From positions 1 through 64,000 of the forward strand of contig NZ_JAQBNR010000061.1 in assembly GCF_028288465.1 (NCBI RefSeq): 64,000 nt of DNA, read 5' to 3'. Positions within the stretch are counted from its first letter, which is position 1, and each line of letters opens with the position of its first letter. This DNA is from Ferruginibacter sp. (lineage in GTDB: Bacteria; Bacteroidota; Bacteroidia; Chitinophagales; Chitinophagaceae). The translations under genes were made by a program, and so were the position numbers. The notes under the pieces are model-generated. The model worked only from the letters and a program-made list of their open reading frames with translations. It had not been told where the DNA came from and made no database searches. Below, piece after piece: positions 53,095 to 62,614 of this stretch.

Positions 53095-53649
53095 TTAAAT
53101 AGTAAAATTGGTTTTGCAGTCTTCTATATTAGGAAGCACCAGGTCTTTGGCAGCTACCATTTCTTTGCCTGCCGGTACCTTCCAGTCGATATTCAGTGTG
53201 GGATCATTGTACATCAATCCGCCTTCGCTTTCTTTGTGATAAAAACCATCGCATTTATACAATACTTCTGCTGTTTCTGTCAACACGGAATACCCATGAG
53301 CAAAGCCCCTGGGTACCAGTAATTGCTTTTTATTTTCTGCAGATAATTCTATGCTGAAGTGCCTACCAAAAGTTGGTGAACCAACTCTCAGGTCAACCAC
53401 AACGTCTAAGATAGTACCGCTCAATGAACGGATTAATTTGGTTTGCGCATTGGGGTTTAACTGAAAATGCAATCCGCGGATTACACCATAAGTAGACCTG
53501 GCCTGATTATCCTGCACGAAAGTCATAGTTGCGCCACCTTCGGTAAAAGTGTTATAATTGTAGCTTTCAAAAAAATAACCGCGGTCATCGTTAAAAACCC
53601 TTGGTTCATAAATCAATAATCCGGGAAAATCAGTTGCTGTAAACGGCAT
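53095..53649 (-). CDS. rfbC: dTDP-4-dehydrorhamnose 3,5-epimerase
   Basis: 184-residue cupin enzyme. FNDDRGYFFESYN, VIRGLHFQLNPNAQTKLIR (catalytic His in LHFQ) and VPRGFAHGYSVLTETAEVLYKC are conserved. Acts between RfbB and RfbD. The gap to rfbD is 8 bases; 15 to the gene upstream. Confidence 0.95.
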   Translation of the reverse strand: MPFTATDFPGLLIYEPRVFNDDRGYFFESYNYNTFTEGGATMTFVQDNQARSTYGVIRGLHFQLNPNAQTKLIRSLSGTILDVVVDLRVGSPTFGRHFSIELSAENKKQLLVPRGFAHGYSVLTETAEVLYKCDGFYHKESEGGLMYNDPTLNIDWKVPAGKEMVAAKDLVLPNIEDCKTNFTI

Positions 53650-53664
53650 AAAATAATTAAATGT

Positions 53665-54651
53665 TTAAGAATATATCTTTTTAAAAAAATCGATTGTTTC
53701 AGTCAGCCCATCGTTAAAATTTTTAGTGGGCTGATAACCGAGTAAATTTTTTGCCAGCGAAATATCTGCCAGTGAATTTCGGATATCACCTTGCCTAGGC
53801 TGCCGGTAGGTGGCTTCAAAAGTACTATCTAAATTTTCTCTGCAGGCATTAAATAAATAATTTACAGAAAAATTCTCGCCGATTGCTACATTATAAACCT
53901 GTTTAATGGCCGCAGGATTGTCCGTTAGCATGCCTTTAATATTCACCTGCACAGCATTGTCAACAAAAGTAAAGTCCCTCGTTTGCTCCCCGTCGCCATT
54001 AATATAAACCGGCAATTGCTTCATAATTCCTTTCACAAATAATGGAATTACAGCAGCATAAGCGCCATCCGGATCCTGGCGGGGGCCAAAAATATTGAAA
54101 TACCTGAATCCTATTATTTTTAATTTATACACATCACCAAATACCTGGGCATACAGCTCATTCGTTTTTTTTGTTGCGGCATAAGGCGATAAACAATTCC
54201 CTATACGATTTTCTACTTTAGGCAGAGTTGGCTCATCCCCGTACACAGAAGATGACGAAGCATATACAAACTGTTCAACACTGTTATCAACTGCTGCTTT
54301 TAGCATATTTACAAAGCCACCAACATTTACTTCATTAAAATAAACAGGCTCCTTAATAGAACGGGGCACTGAGCCCAATGCTGCCTGGTGACTAACATAC
54401 TGAATTCCCTTGCAGGCTTGTTGACAGGTATCCGCATTGCGTATATCTCCTTCTATAAATTCAAATGCAGGGTATTTACGAAGCACTGCCAAATTTGAAT
54501 CAAACCCATTCACCATATTATCCAGCACCCTTACTTTACGAGCTCCATTTTTTAATAAATATTCAGCAATATGGCTGCCGATAAAACCTGCTCCACCTGT
54601 TACTAAAAAATCTGCGTTGCTTAAATCTTTTGTATGAAAAATGTTATCCAT
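53665..54651 (-). CDS. UDP-N-acetylhexosamine(uronic acid) 4-epimerase, WbpP/TviC type
   Basis: 328 residues, extended SDR. GGAGFIGSHIAEYLL, SHQAALGSVPRSIKEPVY and the catalytic segment ASSSSVYGDEPTLPKV / SPYAATKKTNE, then NVAIGENFSVNYL. Best match by eye is to the Vi-antigen epimerase TviC/WbpP. Together with the neighbouring dehydrogenase it would give UDP-GalNAcA from UDP-GlcNAc. Confidence 0.85.
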   Translation of the reverse strand: MDNIFHTKDLSNADFLVTGGAGFIGSHIAEYLLKNGARKVRVLDNMVNGFDSNLAVLRKYPAFEFIEGDIRNADTCQQACKGIQYVSHQAALGSVPRSIKEPVYFNEVNVGGFVNMLKAAVDNSVEQFVYASSSSVYGDEPTLPKVENRIGNCLSPYAATKKTNELYAQVFGDVYKLKIIGFRYFNIFGPRQDPDGAYAAVIPLFVKGIMKQLPVYINGDGEQTRDFTFVDNAVQVNIKGMLTDNPAAIKQVYNVAIGENFSVNYLFNACRENLDSTFEATYRQPRQGDIRNSLADISLAKNLLGYQPTKNFNDGLTETIDFFKKIYS

Positions 54652-54708
54652 GGAATTCTAGTCTTTGTAAAAAAGCTGAAGTTTAAATGGCTTAAATTAT
54701 TTAGTTAT

Positions 54709-56001
54709 CTATAAACTCCAGTATAGTCTGCTTTTTATTGCCGTCCTGTAAATCCCCTTCAAATCAGCTATCATAGCCTCAGGCTTTGTAATACCAGCAA
54801 AATAATTGTCGTCCAGTTTTTTATACTCATTGTGTGGTACCGCTGCAATCACTGCATCGTAGTCGTTTGCAATAGCTGTTGTTAAACCAAATCCATATTC
54901 ATGCACCAGCTCAGTACTGGATGCATGCGGATCAGTTACATGCACATTAAGTGAATAAGACTGCAATTCCTTTACAACGTCTGCCACTTTACTGTTGCGG
55001 ATATCACTCACATTTTCTTTAAACGTTGCACCCATCACAAGCACCTTCGCTTTTTTTATATTACCATTATGCTGAATGATATGTTGCAACACTTTTTTTG
55101 CTATATAGCCAGACATCCCATCATTGATAACACGCCCCGCTAAGATAACCTGGCTGTCATATCCCAGTTCCTTAGATTTATACGTCAGGTAATACGGATC
55201 AACACCTATGCAGTGCCCTCCAACAAGGCCAGGCTGAAATTTCAAAAAATTCCATTTGGTTCCTGCAGCCTCCAATACCTCAAAAGTATTAATACCCATT
55301 TTATCGAAAATAATTGACAACTCATTCATCAGTGCGATGTTCAAATCACGCTGTGTATTTTCAATAATCTTTGCTGCTTCTGCCACTTTTATGCTGGATG
55401 CTTTGTGGACACCTGCTGTTACAACCAACTCGTACACTTTAGCAATTAAATCAAGACTTTCGCCATCACAACCACTTACCACTTTTATAATTCTTGCCAA
55501 TGTATGCTCCTTATCTCCCGGGTTAATTCTTTCCGGTGAATAGCCACTTTTAAAATCAATAACATTTTTTAAGCCGCTTAATTTTTCAATAATCGGCAAG
55601 CAATCTTCTTCTGTGCATCCGGGGTACACAGTGCTTTCAAAAACAACATAGTCACCCTTTTTAATCACTTTACCAATCGTTTCGCTGGCCCGTGTAACCG
55701 GCACCAGGTCTGGCACATTGTGTTCATCCACCGGCGTAGGTACAGCTACAATATAAAAAGAAGCCTGCTTTAATACTTCAAGATCGTTGGTAAATTCAAT
55801 ATCACATCCTTCAAATGCTGTTGTTTCCAACTCTTTACTTGGGTCGATATTATTACGCATCATTTCCACCCGCTTCGCATTGATATCAAAGCCAATGACT
55901 TTAATTTTTTTTGCAAACTCCAACGCTATCGGTAAGCCAACATACCCCAGCCCTATTACTGCCAGTATTTTATTTTTATCTATCAGTTCCTGGTATTCCA
56001 T
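54709..56001 (-). CDS. UDP-N-acetylhexosamine dehydrogenase, TviB/WbpO type
   Basis: 430 residues, NAD-dependent UDP-sugar dehydrogenase. VIGLGYVGLPIALEF at residues 16-30, VPTPVDEHNVPDL, VFESTVYPGCTEEDCLP, NTQRDLNIALMNELSIIF and GLVGGHCIGVDPYYL (catalytic Cys in GHC). Long stretches match TviB/VipA, the UDP-GlcNAc dehydrogenase of Vi polysaccharide, from my memory. The 57-base gap to the epimerase gene carries no promoter box. Confidence 0.9.
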   Translation of the reverse strand: MEYQELIDKNKILAVIGLGYVGLPIALEFAKKIKVIGFDINAKRVEMMRNNIDPSKELETTAFEGCDIEFTNDLEVLKQASFYIVAVPTPVDEHNVPDLVPVTRASETIGKVIKKGDYVVFESTVYPGCTEEDCLPIIEKLSGLKNVIDFKSGYSPERINPGDKEHTLARIIKVVSGCDGESLDLIAKVYELVVTAGVHKASSIKVAEAAKIIENTQRDLNIALMNELSIIFDKMGINTFEVLEAAGTKWNFLKFQPGLVGGHCIGVDPYYLTYKSKELGYDSQVILAGRVINDGMSGYIAKKVLQHIIQHNGNIKKAKVLVMGATFKENVSDIRNSKVADVVKELQSYSLNVHVTDPHASSTELVHEYGFGLTTAIANDYDAVIAAVPHNEYKKLDDNYFAGITKPEAMIADLKGIYRTAIKSRLYWSL

Positions 56002-56170
56002 TCTAAATTTATTTTACACGCCTCTAACCCCTGTGGGGAAATGGCATAGATCGTTATTGCTCCAAAACGGAGTGGCTAATTTAATATTTAAACTGTTTTT
56101 CGGAAAACCACATTTAGTTTTACAACTAATTGCCTGATTTTCTAACAAGCCGTCCCACATAAGCTATTGC

Positions 56171-57154
56171 CTATTTTGCCTTAATAAATTCCTTAGGCAA
56201 TTTATACAATTCTTCCTGCGGGAGTGATTTAAAATACTCGTAAGTAATCTTTAATCCTTCGGCACGATTTACAGTAGGCTGCCAGCCGAGAATTTCTTTT
56301 GCCTTTGTAATATCCGGTTGACGTTGTTTAGGGTCGTCTGTAGGCAAGGGCTTATAGATAATTTTTTGTGATGTCCCTGTTAGCTTTATAATTTCTTCCG
56401 CAAAATCTTTTAAAGAAATTTCATCCGGATTGCCAATGTTAACAGGTTGCTCATGATCGCTCATTAACAGCCGGTAAATGCCTTCCACCAGGTCAGCCAC
56501 AAAACAAAAACTCCTTGTCTGACTGCCATCGCCGAACACCGTTAAATCTTCCCCTCTCAATGCCTGCCCGATAAATGCTGGTAATGCACGTCCGTCATTG
56601 AGGCGCATTCGTGGTCCATATGTATTGAATATTCTTACAATCCTTGTTTCCAGGTGGTGAAAAGTATGGTAGGCCATGGTAATAGCTTCCTGGAATCGTT
56701 TGGCTTCATCATATACACCCCGTGGTCCTATGGGATTTACATTGCCCCAATATTCTTCCGTTTGGGGATGAACCAAAGGATCACCATACACTTCGCTGGT
56801 ACTCGCTACCAACATTCTTGCTCCTTTTGAAAGGGCAAGTCCGAGGCAGTTGTGGGTACCAAGTGAACTAACTTTTAAAGTCTGGATAGGTATTTTTAAA
56901 TAATCAATCGGGCTGGCTGGTGAAGCAAAATGAAGTATGTAATCGAGTGGGCCGGAAACATGTATAAATTTAGAAACATCATGATGATAAAACTCAAATT
57001 CTTTTAACTTAAAAAGATGCTCGATGTTTTTTATATCACCGGTGATCAGGTTATCCATTCCGATAACATCGAACCCTTCTTTTATAAACCGGTCACACAA
57101 ATGTGATCCTAAAAAGCCAGCAGCTCCCGTTATCAATACCCTTTTGTTTGCCAT
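56171..57154 (-). CDS. UDP-glucuronate decarboxylase (UDP-xylose synthase)
   Basis: 327 residues, extended SDR. KRVLITGAAGFLGSHLCDRF, HFASPASPIDYLK, STSEVYGDPLVHPQ, GVYDEAKRFQEAITMAY and RIFNTYGPRMRLNDGR are the family signatures. It converts UDP-GlcA, the product of the ugd gene upstream, into UDP-xylose. Confidence 0.93.
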   Translation of the reverse strand: MANKRVLITGAAGFLGSHLCDRFIKEGFDVIGMDNLITGDIKNIEHLFKLKEFEFYHHDVSKFIHVSGPLDYILHFASPASPIDYLKIPIQTLKVSSLGTHNCLGLALSKGARMLVASTSEVYGDPLVHPQTEEYWGNVNPIGPRGVYDEAKRFQEAITMAYHTFHHLETRIVRIFNTYGPRMRLNDGRALPAFIGQALRGEDLTVFGDGSQTRSFCFVADLVEGIYRLLMSDHEQPVNIGNPDEISLKDFAEEIIKLTGTSQKIIYKPLPTDDPKQRQPDITKAKEILGWQPTVNRAEGLKITYEYFKSLPQEELYKLPKEFIKAK

Positions 57155-57298
57155 ATTACTCGTTTAAAGTCTGATTTTTTATATTTATGTTGGATATCTT
57201 ATTTGTAAATATCTGTTGGTGATCTCTTCTTAACTTGAAAAATCTTATACAGATGAAAGCTGCTTCTATACAGCCATAGTAATTCAGAAATCATCCAT

Positions 57299-58630
57299 TT
57301 AGCTATTCTGAACAATTGCTTTTCTACCAATACTTACATAGTGATACCCCAGGTCTTCCATCTGTTTTAAATCAAACAAATTACGTCCGTCAAAAATAGC
57401 TTTGTTCTTTAACAGGGATGTTATCTTTTTAAAATCCGGTGTTCTGAACTCACTCCATTCTGTTGCAATTACCAATGCATCAGCATCTTTCAGCGCATCG
57501 TACTGGCTTTCTACAAAAGTAATCTTATCCCCTACCAGCTGCTTCACATTGTTCATAGCTTCGGGATCAAAGGTAGCCACTGTGGCACCGGCCTCTAAAA
57601 ACGCATCAATTAAATATAAGGCTGGTGCCTCTCTGATGTCATCTGTATTAGGCTTAAACGCCAGCCCCCACAATGCAATTTTTTTACCTTTCAGGTCATT
57701 ATTAAAGTAAGATTTTATTTTTGGCACCAGGTGAAGTTTTTGCTTTTCATTCACTTCCATTACTGCATCTAGTATTTTAAAACTATAATCAACTTCAATA
57801 GACGATTTTGCCAGCGCCTGCACATCTTTAGGAAAGCAACTACCTCCATAACCAATGCCCGGAAATAAAAAGCGTCGGCCAATGCGTTCGTCACTGCCAA
57901 TTCCTTTCCGGACCATGTCTACGTCAGCGCCCAACAGTTCACACAACTGTGCAATTTCATTCATGAAAGTGATTTTGGTTGCTAAAAAAGAGTTGGCAGC
58001 ATACTTTGTTAACTCAGCACTTTTTTCATCCATAAAAATTACCGGGTTGCCCTGGCGTACAAAGGGTGCATATAAGTCATTCAATACCTTTTTTGCCTTA
58101 TCTGAAGAAGTTCCAATCACCACCCTGTCCGGCTTCATAAAATCATCTACCGCAACACCTTCTCTTAAAAATTCAGGATTGCTCACAATATCAAATGTTC
58201 CTTCAATGCCTCCATTGTCAAGCAATGCCTTTTCTACCTTTGCGGCAGTACCCACAGGCACAGTACTTTTATCAATAATTATTTTATAATCTCCTGCTTT
58301 TATAAGGGCGCCCAAATCTTTTGCAACACCTAATATATATTTTAAATCCGCACTTCCATCTTCTCCGGGAGGTGTTGGTAATGCAAGAAAAATAACCTGG
58401 GCATCTTTTATCCCATCTGCAAGAGATGTTGTAAACTGCAACCTTCCTTCACGCTGGTTTCTTAAAAATATTTTTTCCAGCCCGGGCTCGTAAATTGTGA
58501 TTTTTCCTGAAGACAATTTGTCTACTTTGGTCTTGTCAATATCCACACACACTACTTCGTTACCTGTTTCTGCAAAACAGGTTCCGGTTACAAGGCCAAC
58601 ATAGCCTGTTCCTACAACTGCTATCTTCAT
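57299..58630 (-). CDS. ugd: UDP-glucose 6-dehydrogenase
   Basis: Oxidises UDP-glucose twice to UDP-glucuronate. 443 residues. GTGYVGLVTGTCF (NAD), ALPTPPGEDGSADL, STVPVGTA, GYGGSCFPKDVQAL (catalytic Cys) and WGLAFKPNTDDIREAP are all present. It starts 9 bases after the DegT gene. It feeds the UXS gene downstream. Confidence 0.96.
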   Translation of the reverse strand: MKIAVVGTGYVGLVTGTCFAETGNEVVCVDIDKTKVDKLSSGKITIYEPGLEKIFLRNQREGRLQFTTSLADGIKDAQVIFLALPTPPGEDGSADLKYILGVAKDLGALIKAGDYKIIIDKSTVPVGTAAKVEKALLDNGGIEGTFDIVSNPEFLREGVAVDDFMKPDRVVIGTSSDKAKKVLNDLYAPFVRQGNPVIFMDEKSAELTKYAANSFLATKITFMNEIAQLCELLGADVDMVRKGIGSDERIGRRFLFPGIGYGGSCFPKDVQALAKSSIEVDYSFKILDAVMEVNEKQKLHLVPKIKSYFNNDLKGKKIALWGLAFKPNTDDIREAPALYLIDAFLEAGATVATFDPEAMNNVKQLVGDKITFVESQYDALKDADALVIATEWSEFRTPDFKKITSLLKNKAIFDGRNLFDLKQMEDLGYHYVSIGRKAIVQNS

Positions 58631-58639
58631 AATTAATGT

Positions 58640-59767
58640 TTAGTTTATATAGTTTAAGATTTTAGATGCAATAAATGTTTGCTGTTCTTCATCCAGCTCG
58701 GTATGAATTGGTAACGAAATCACTCTTTCAGTTAACCAGTCCGTAGTTGCAAGCTGGTAATTTTTTCCGCCAAAGGCGTCAAACATTTTCTGTTTATGAC
58801 AGGGCACGGGGTAATATATCATCGAGGGAATTCCATTTTCAGCCAGGTACTTATTTAATCCATCCCGGTCAACGTTGTTTAGCGTTAATGTGTACTGATG
58901 AAAAACATGTTTACAATACGAAGCCCGGAACGGAGTAGTTATTTGCTTATAACCTGCAAAAGCGTTGTCATAAAAATCAGCTGCCTTTGTCCGCGCCGCG
59001 ATGTATTCATCCAGGTGCTGTAATTTAATGTCAAGAATAGCAGCCTGTATCGCATCTAATCTTGAATTGCAGCCCACCATTTCATGATAATATCTTTTGC
59101 TTTGCCCATGTGCTGCAATCATTTTTAATTTTCCTGCTAACGCATCGTCATTGGTAAATATTGCCCCCCCATCGCCGAATGCACCCAGGTTTTTCGACGG
59201 ATAAAAAGAGGTACATCCAATATGTCCGATGCTGCCGGTTTTTACTATCTGCCCATCACCAAATGTATAATCACAGCCTATTGCCTGGGCATTGTCTTCG
59301 ATAACAAAAAGGTTATGTTTTTTTGCAATCGCCATAATCTGCTCCATCTCAGCCGCATGCCCATACAAATGCACAGGAATAATGGCTTTTGTTTTAGGGG
59401 TAATGGCCTTTTCAAGCGCTTCCACATCCATACAAAAAGTCCGTTTATCTACTTCTGTAAAAACAGGTTGCAGGTGCAGCAATGCGGCCGCTTCTACCGT
59501 AGCTATGTAGGTAAACGAGGGTGTAATTACTTCATCGCCGGGGTTAAGCCCTAATGCCATCATGGAAATCTGCAAAGCGTCGGTACCATTGGCGCAGGGA
59601 ATAACATGCCTTACGCCGTTGTATGCAGCCAGGTTTGCCGCAAAATCATTTACCACTTTCCCCCCGATAAACTGACTGCTTTCCATCACACTCAACACAG
59701 CCGCATCCACTTCTGGTTTTATTTTCAGGTACTGTGTTTTTGTATCAACCATCTGCAGAGGCCTCAT
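58640..59767 (-). CDS. DegT/DnrJ/EryC1-family PLP aminotransferase
   Basis: 375 residues from the ATG at 59767 (MRPLQMVDTKTQYL); a TTG start at 59815 would lie in the promoter and is rejected. PLP-binding: CANGTDALQISMMAL, DNAQAIGCDYTFG and the lysine in SFYPSKNLGAFGDGGAIF. HQYTLTL and the C-terminal GIPSMIYYPVP complete it. Best fit is the WbpE-type sugar aminotransferase that acts on a UDP-3-keto-hexosaminuronate, though no matching oxidase is present. It is the first gene of the operon. Confidence 0.88.
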   Translation of the reverse strand: MRPLQMVDTKTQYLKIKPEVDAAVLSVMESSQFIGGKVVNDFAANLAAYNGVRHVIPCANGTDALQISMMALGLNPGDEVITPSFTYIATVEAAALLHLQPVFTEVDKRTFCMDVEALEKAITPKTKAIIPVHLYGHAAEMEQIMAIAKKHNLFVIEDNAQAIGCDYTFGDGQIVKTGSIGHIGCTSFYPSKNLGAFGDGGAIFTNDDALAGKLKMIAAHGQSKRYYHEMVGCNSRLDAIQAAILDIKLQHLDEYIAARTKAADFYDNAFAGYKQITTPFRASYCKHVFHQYTLTLNNVDRDGLNKYLAENGIPSMIYYPVPCHKQKMFDAFGGKNYQLATTDWLTERVISLPIHTELDEEQQTFIASKILNYIN

Positions 59768-59785
59768 ATATAATTTTTTCGTTGG

Positions 59786-59816
59786 CAAAGATAGGGATTC
59801 AGGGGGCAGTTTCAAA
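59786..59816 (-). promoter_or_regulatory. Canonical promoter of the nucleotide-sugar operon
   Basis: On the minus strand TTTG (59813-59816), 19-base spacer and TATCTTTG (59786-59793), both matching consensus; the first gene starts 19 bases later. It drives all seven genes down to 52211, since no box was found between them. Confidence 0.8.
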
Positions 59817-59843
59817 TTTGATCCTATAGTAATAGCAACTGAT

Positions 59844-59872
59844 TGTATTTGAATTTTTGCTGTTAGCTTTGT
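59844..59872 (+). promoter_or_regulatory. Promoter of kdtA
   Basis: TTG (59844-59846), 18-base spacer and TAGCTTTG (59865-59872). The -7 box ends 14 bases before the TTG start of kdtA. Confidence 0.65.
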
Positions 59873-59886
59873 CGTAAAACGACCAA

Positions 59887-61134
59887 TTGGGCACCTTTCT
59901 TTATAGCATTTTCCTCTCGCTTTATATCGCGGGTCTTAAAATTTTATCACCATGGAATGCTAAGGCAGGACTGTGGGTTTCGGGCAGAAAAAAATTTCCG
60001 GGAATCACGTTTCCGCGTGATAATAACACAAAAACGGTATGGATGCATTGTGCCAGCCTGGGGGAATTTGAACAAGGCAGACCCGTAATCGAATTGTTAA
60101 AAAAACAAAACCCGTCATTAAGAGTGGTGCTTACTTTTTTTTCGCCCAGTGGCTACGAAGTCCAAAAAAATTACACCGGAGCAGATGCTGTTTTTTATTT
60201 ACCCATCGATAGTAAAGCCAATGCTGACAAAATGATTTCTATCATTCAGCCCTCGCTGGTTTTATGGGTGAAATATGAGTATTGGTTTTTCTATTTGCAG
60301 GCTTTTAAGGAACATAATATTCCGGTTGTATTGGTATCCGGCATCTTCAGAAACAGGCAGCCATTTTTTAAATGGTATGGTGGGATGTGGAAAAAAATTC
60401 TGCCGAGTTTTACGCATTTTTTTGTTCAGGATGAAGCATCAAAGGAATTACTTACCAAAGCGGGATTTGCTGAAAATGTAACCGTAAGTGGCGATACCAG
60501 GTTTGACCGTGTGATCGAAATTGCAGCACAGTTTACACAGGTTCCAATGATACAAAGTTTTTGTGGCGAAAATAAAGTTATCGTAGCAGGCAGCACCTGG
60601 GAGGAGGATGAAGCTGAATTAATTCATTATGTAAAGGCCAATCCGCAGATAAAATTTATCCTGGCGCCGCATGAAATTGATGCGGATAACTTAGAAGACG
60701 TTCAAAAACAATTCAGCGGAGCAATACTTTATTCACAGTTGAAAGATGCCCCCGGTGTTACAACAAATGTTTTGATCATCGATAATGTAGGCATGCTTTC
60801 CCGCCTGTATTACTATGCTGATATAACCTATGTTGGTGGCGGATTTGGAGGCGACGGCGTACACAATGTGCTGGAAGCAGCAGTATTTGGAAAGCCTGTA
60901 ATTTATGGGCCTGAGTTTGAAAAATTTATTGAGGCCATTGAGCTTACTAATTGTGGCGGAGGCATCAGCATTAACAGTGCCCTGGAACTGGAAGCTGAAC
61001 TAAATAAATTGTGGGAAAACAAAACATTATTAGAGACAACCGGTAAAGCAGCAAAAACTTATGTGTATTCCAATGCCGGCGCATCAAAAAAAATAGCAGA
61101 TTTTATTCAAGCAAATCGTCTCCTGATCAGTTGA
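59887..61134 (+). CDS. kdtA: 3-deoxy-D-manno-octulosonic acid transferase
   Basis: Adds KDO to lipid A from CMP-KDO. 415 residues, start TTG at 59887 because the conserved N-terminal membrane anchor and IAGLKILSPWNAKAGLWVSGRKK precede any usable ATG. N-terminal GT-B domain with MHCASLGEFEQGRPVIELL (catalytic acid in GEFEQ), FFSPSGYEV, KYEYWFFYLQAF, then VIVAGSTWEEDE, and VGGGFGGDGVHNVLEAAVFGKPV of the donor domain. The end overlaps the convergent gene by 28 bases. Confidence 0.95.
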   Translation: MGTFLYSIFLSLYIAGLKILSPWNAKAGLWVSGRKKFPGITFPRDNNTKTVWMHCASLGEFEQGRPVIELLKKQNPSLRVVLTFFSPSGYEVQKNYTGADAVFYLPIDSKANADKMISIIQPSLVLWVKYEYWFFYLQAFKEHNIPVVLVSGIFRNRQPFFKWYGGMWKKILPSFTHFFVQDEASKELLTKAGFAENVTVSGDTRFDRVIEIAAQFTQVPMIQSFCGENKVIVAGSTWEEDEAELIHYVKANPQIKFILAPHEIDADNLEDVQKQFSGAILYSQLKDAPGVTTNVLIIDNVGMLSRLYYYADITYVGGGFGGDGVHNVLEAAVFGKPVIYGPEFEKFIEAIELTNCGGGISINSALELEAELNKLWENKTLLETTGKAAKTYVYSNAGASKKIADFIQANRLLIS

Positions 61135-61826
61135 TCAAACTGCTGCACAATCCGGTTATCTTCCGACCAGCCTATCTTGATTTTTAACTCCCGCTTTATC
61201 CAGTATTCTGCTTCAGGCCAGATGGTAAAACTGTTAATTGTTTTTATACTACGTTCGTACATTGCTTCATCTCCACGAAATAGTTCACTGATAAATAAAA
61301 AGCGGTCGTTAACACCAATTGCTTTTTTAAGGTCCTTCACGGGGCCATCACTTAGTTTAGAACTCAGCTCTTTAAAAGATTCTCTCAAGGTATCGTTCAA
61401 AGATATTTTTTCAGTGGCTACAGCTTCGTTGATTTCTTTTTTTGGGGCAGCAACCGGTTGGTGAATGAATGTTGGAATTTCATCAATCGGCTGGTACTGA
61501 ACAGTTGGTTTATTGGTAGCGCTGATATGTTGCATAACAGACGCATTGCGTTTTATCTCTTCAAGCTCCGCTTCCATAGCGGCTTCATCTACCTGCAGCA
61601 CTTCTACTATTTTTTCTTGCTGAACATCTGATGATGCTGATCTTGGTTGTGGATTTTGCATTGGCATGGATACTGTTACCAGTTTGCTGGTTTGCGCCGG
61701 TTGCATTCCCTGCACACGCATTAATTCATGGCGCATCATTTCTACTGTGAGCAATATTTTTTCCGGAGGAAATTTTTGAGTTACTTGTTGTTGCAGCTGC
61801 TGCAAAAGTGTTTCCACTCTTTCCAT
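61107..61826 (-). CDS. Conserved Bacteroidota protein of unknown function
   Basis: 239 residues from MERVETLLQQL (61826). No signal peptide. An N-terminal helix (ETLLQQLQQQVTQKFPPEKIL) is followed by a low-complexity Gln/Pro/Ser linker and an acidic coiled part (EAAMEAELEEIKRN). The C-terminal 80 residues are the well-conserved part: ISLNDTLRESFKELSSKL, DLKKAIGVNDRFLFISELFRG, YERSIKTINSFTIWPEAEYW. I recognise this tail as shared by many Bacteroidota proteins but no function is known. It is convergent with kdtA, overlapping 28 bases. Confidence 0.75.
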   Translation of the reverse strand: MERVETLLQQLQQQVTQKFPPEKILLTVEMMRHELMRVQGMQPAQTSKLVTVSMPMQNPQPRSASSDVQQEKIVEVLQVDEAAMEAELEEIKRNASVMQHISATNKPTVQYQPIDEIPTFIHQPVAAPKKEINEAVATEKISLNDTLRESFKELSSKLSDGPVKDLKKAIGVNDRFLFISELFRGDEAMYERSIKTINSFTIWPEAEYWIKRELKIKIGWSEDNRIVQQFDQLIRRRFA

Positions 61827-61948
61827 AAATACCATTATTTGTTAATAAGCAATTACAAAGAAATTTAGTTTTGACTAATGCCTTAAAAGGGCAATCTTTG
61901 CAAACATTCAAAATAAAGTTACAAACTCAATCTCTAAAAAATATATAA

Positions 61949-62515
61949 ATGTTTATTGAGCCAAATTTAAAAGGCGGGCGGGGTTCTATTGAAGTGATTT
62001 GTGGAAGCATGTTTAGCGGAAAAACTGAAGAACTCATCCGGCGTTTAAAGAGGGTAAAAATAGCCAACCTCACTTACGAAATTTTTAAACCGGCCATAGA
62101 TGTACGCTACGACCAGGTAAATATTGTAAGTCATGATACCAATTTTATTCAGAGTACACCGGTTGAAAGCTCACAAACAATTTTGCTGCTCGCAGGTGAG
62201 GTTGATGTGGTAGGCATTGATGAAGCACAATTTTTTGATGCGGAAATTGGTAACGTGTGCGAACAGCTGGCACTGCGGGGTATAAGGGTAATAATTGCCG
62301 GGCTGGATATGGATTATACGGGCAAACCATTTGGCCAAATGCCCAACCTGTTAGCTATTGCAGATTATATAACCAAACTGCACGCCATCTGTGTAAAGTG
62401 CGGTAATATCGCTAATATCAGTTACCGTAAAACTGCCGCGGCTGGACAGGTGGTACTAGGTGAAAAAGACATATATGAACCCCGTTGCAGGATATGTGCC
62501 CTGCTGAAAGAGTAA
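61949..62515 (+). CDS. tdk: Thymidine kinase (type II, TK1-like)
   Basis: 188 residues. Walker A CGSMFSGKTEELIRR at 18-32, the lid segment KPAIDVRYD, base/catalytic VVGIDEAQFFD near 85-95, and zinc ligands in HAICVKCGN and PRCRICALL. Phosphorylates thymidine with ATP. It is alone, with a weak inverted repeat after it. Confidence 0.95.
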   Translation: MFIEPNLKGGRGSIEVICGSMFSGKTEELIRRLKRVKIANLTYEIFKPAIDVRYDQVNIVSHDTNFIQSTPVESSQTILLLAGEVDVVGIDEAQFFDAEIGNVCEQLALRGIRVIIAGLDMDYTGKPFGQMPNLLAIADYITKLHAICVKCGNIANISYRKTAAAGQVVLGEKDIYEPRCRICALLKE

Positions 62516-62547
62516 CCTCCATTTCAATATTGAGGCGAGGTTCTTTA
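62514..62547 (+). terminator. Weak inverted repeat after thymidine kinase
   Basis: AACCTC (62514-62519) pairs with GAGGTT (62537-62542), with CAATATTG inside; followed by a short T run. Weak as a terminator. Confidence 0.35.
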
Positions 62548-62614
62548 TACTAAAAATAATAAATTCCTAACACGCAGTTTGAAAACCTGATTTATAAATA
62601 AGCGCTACATTTTA

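Noticed and set aside
57855..58289. 144-codon frame on the plus strand inside ugd
   Set aside because: Antisense shadow of a conserved gene with low-complexity content.
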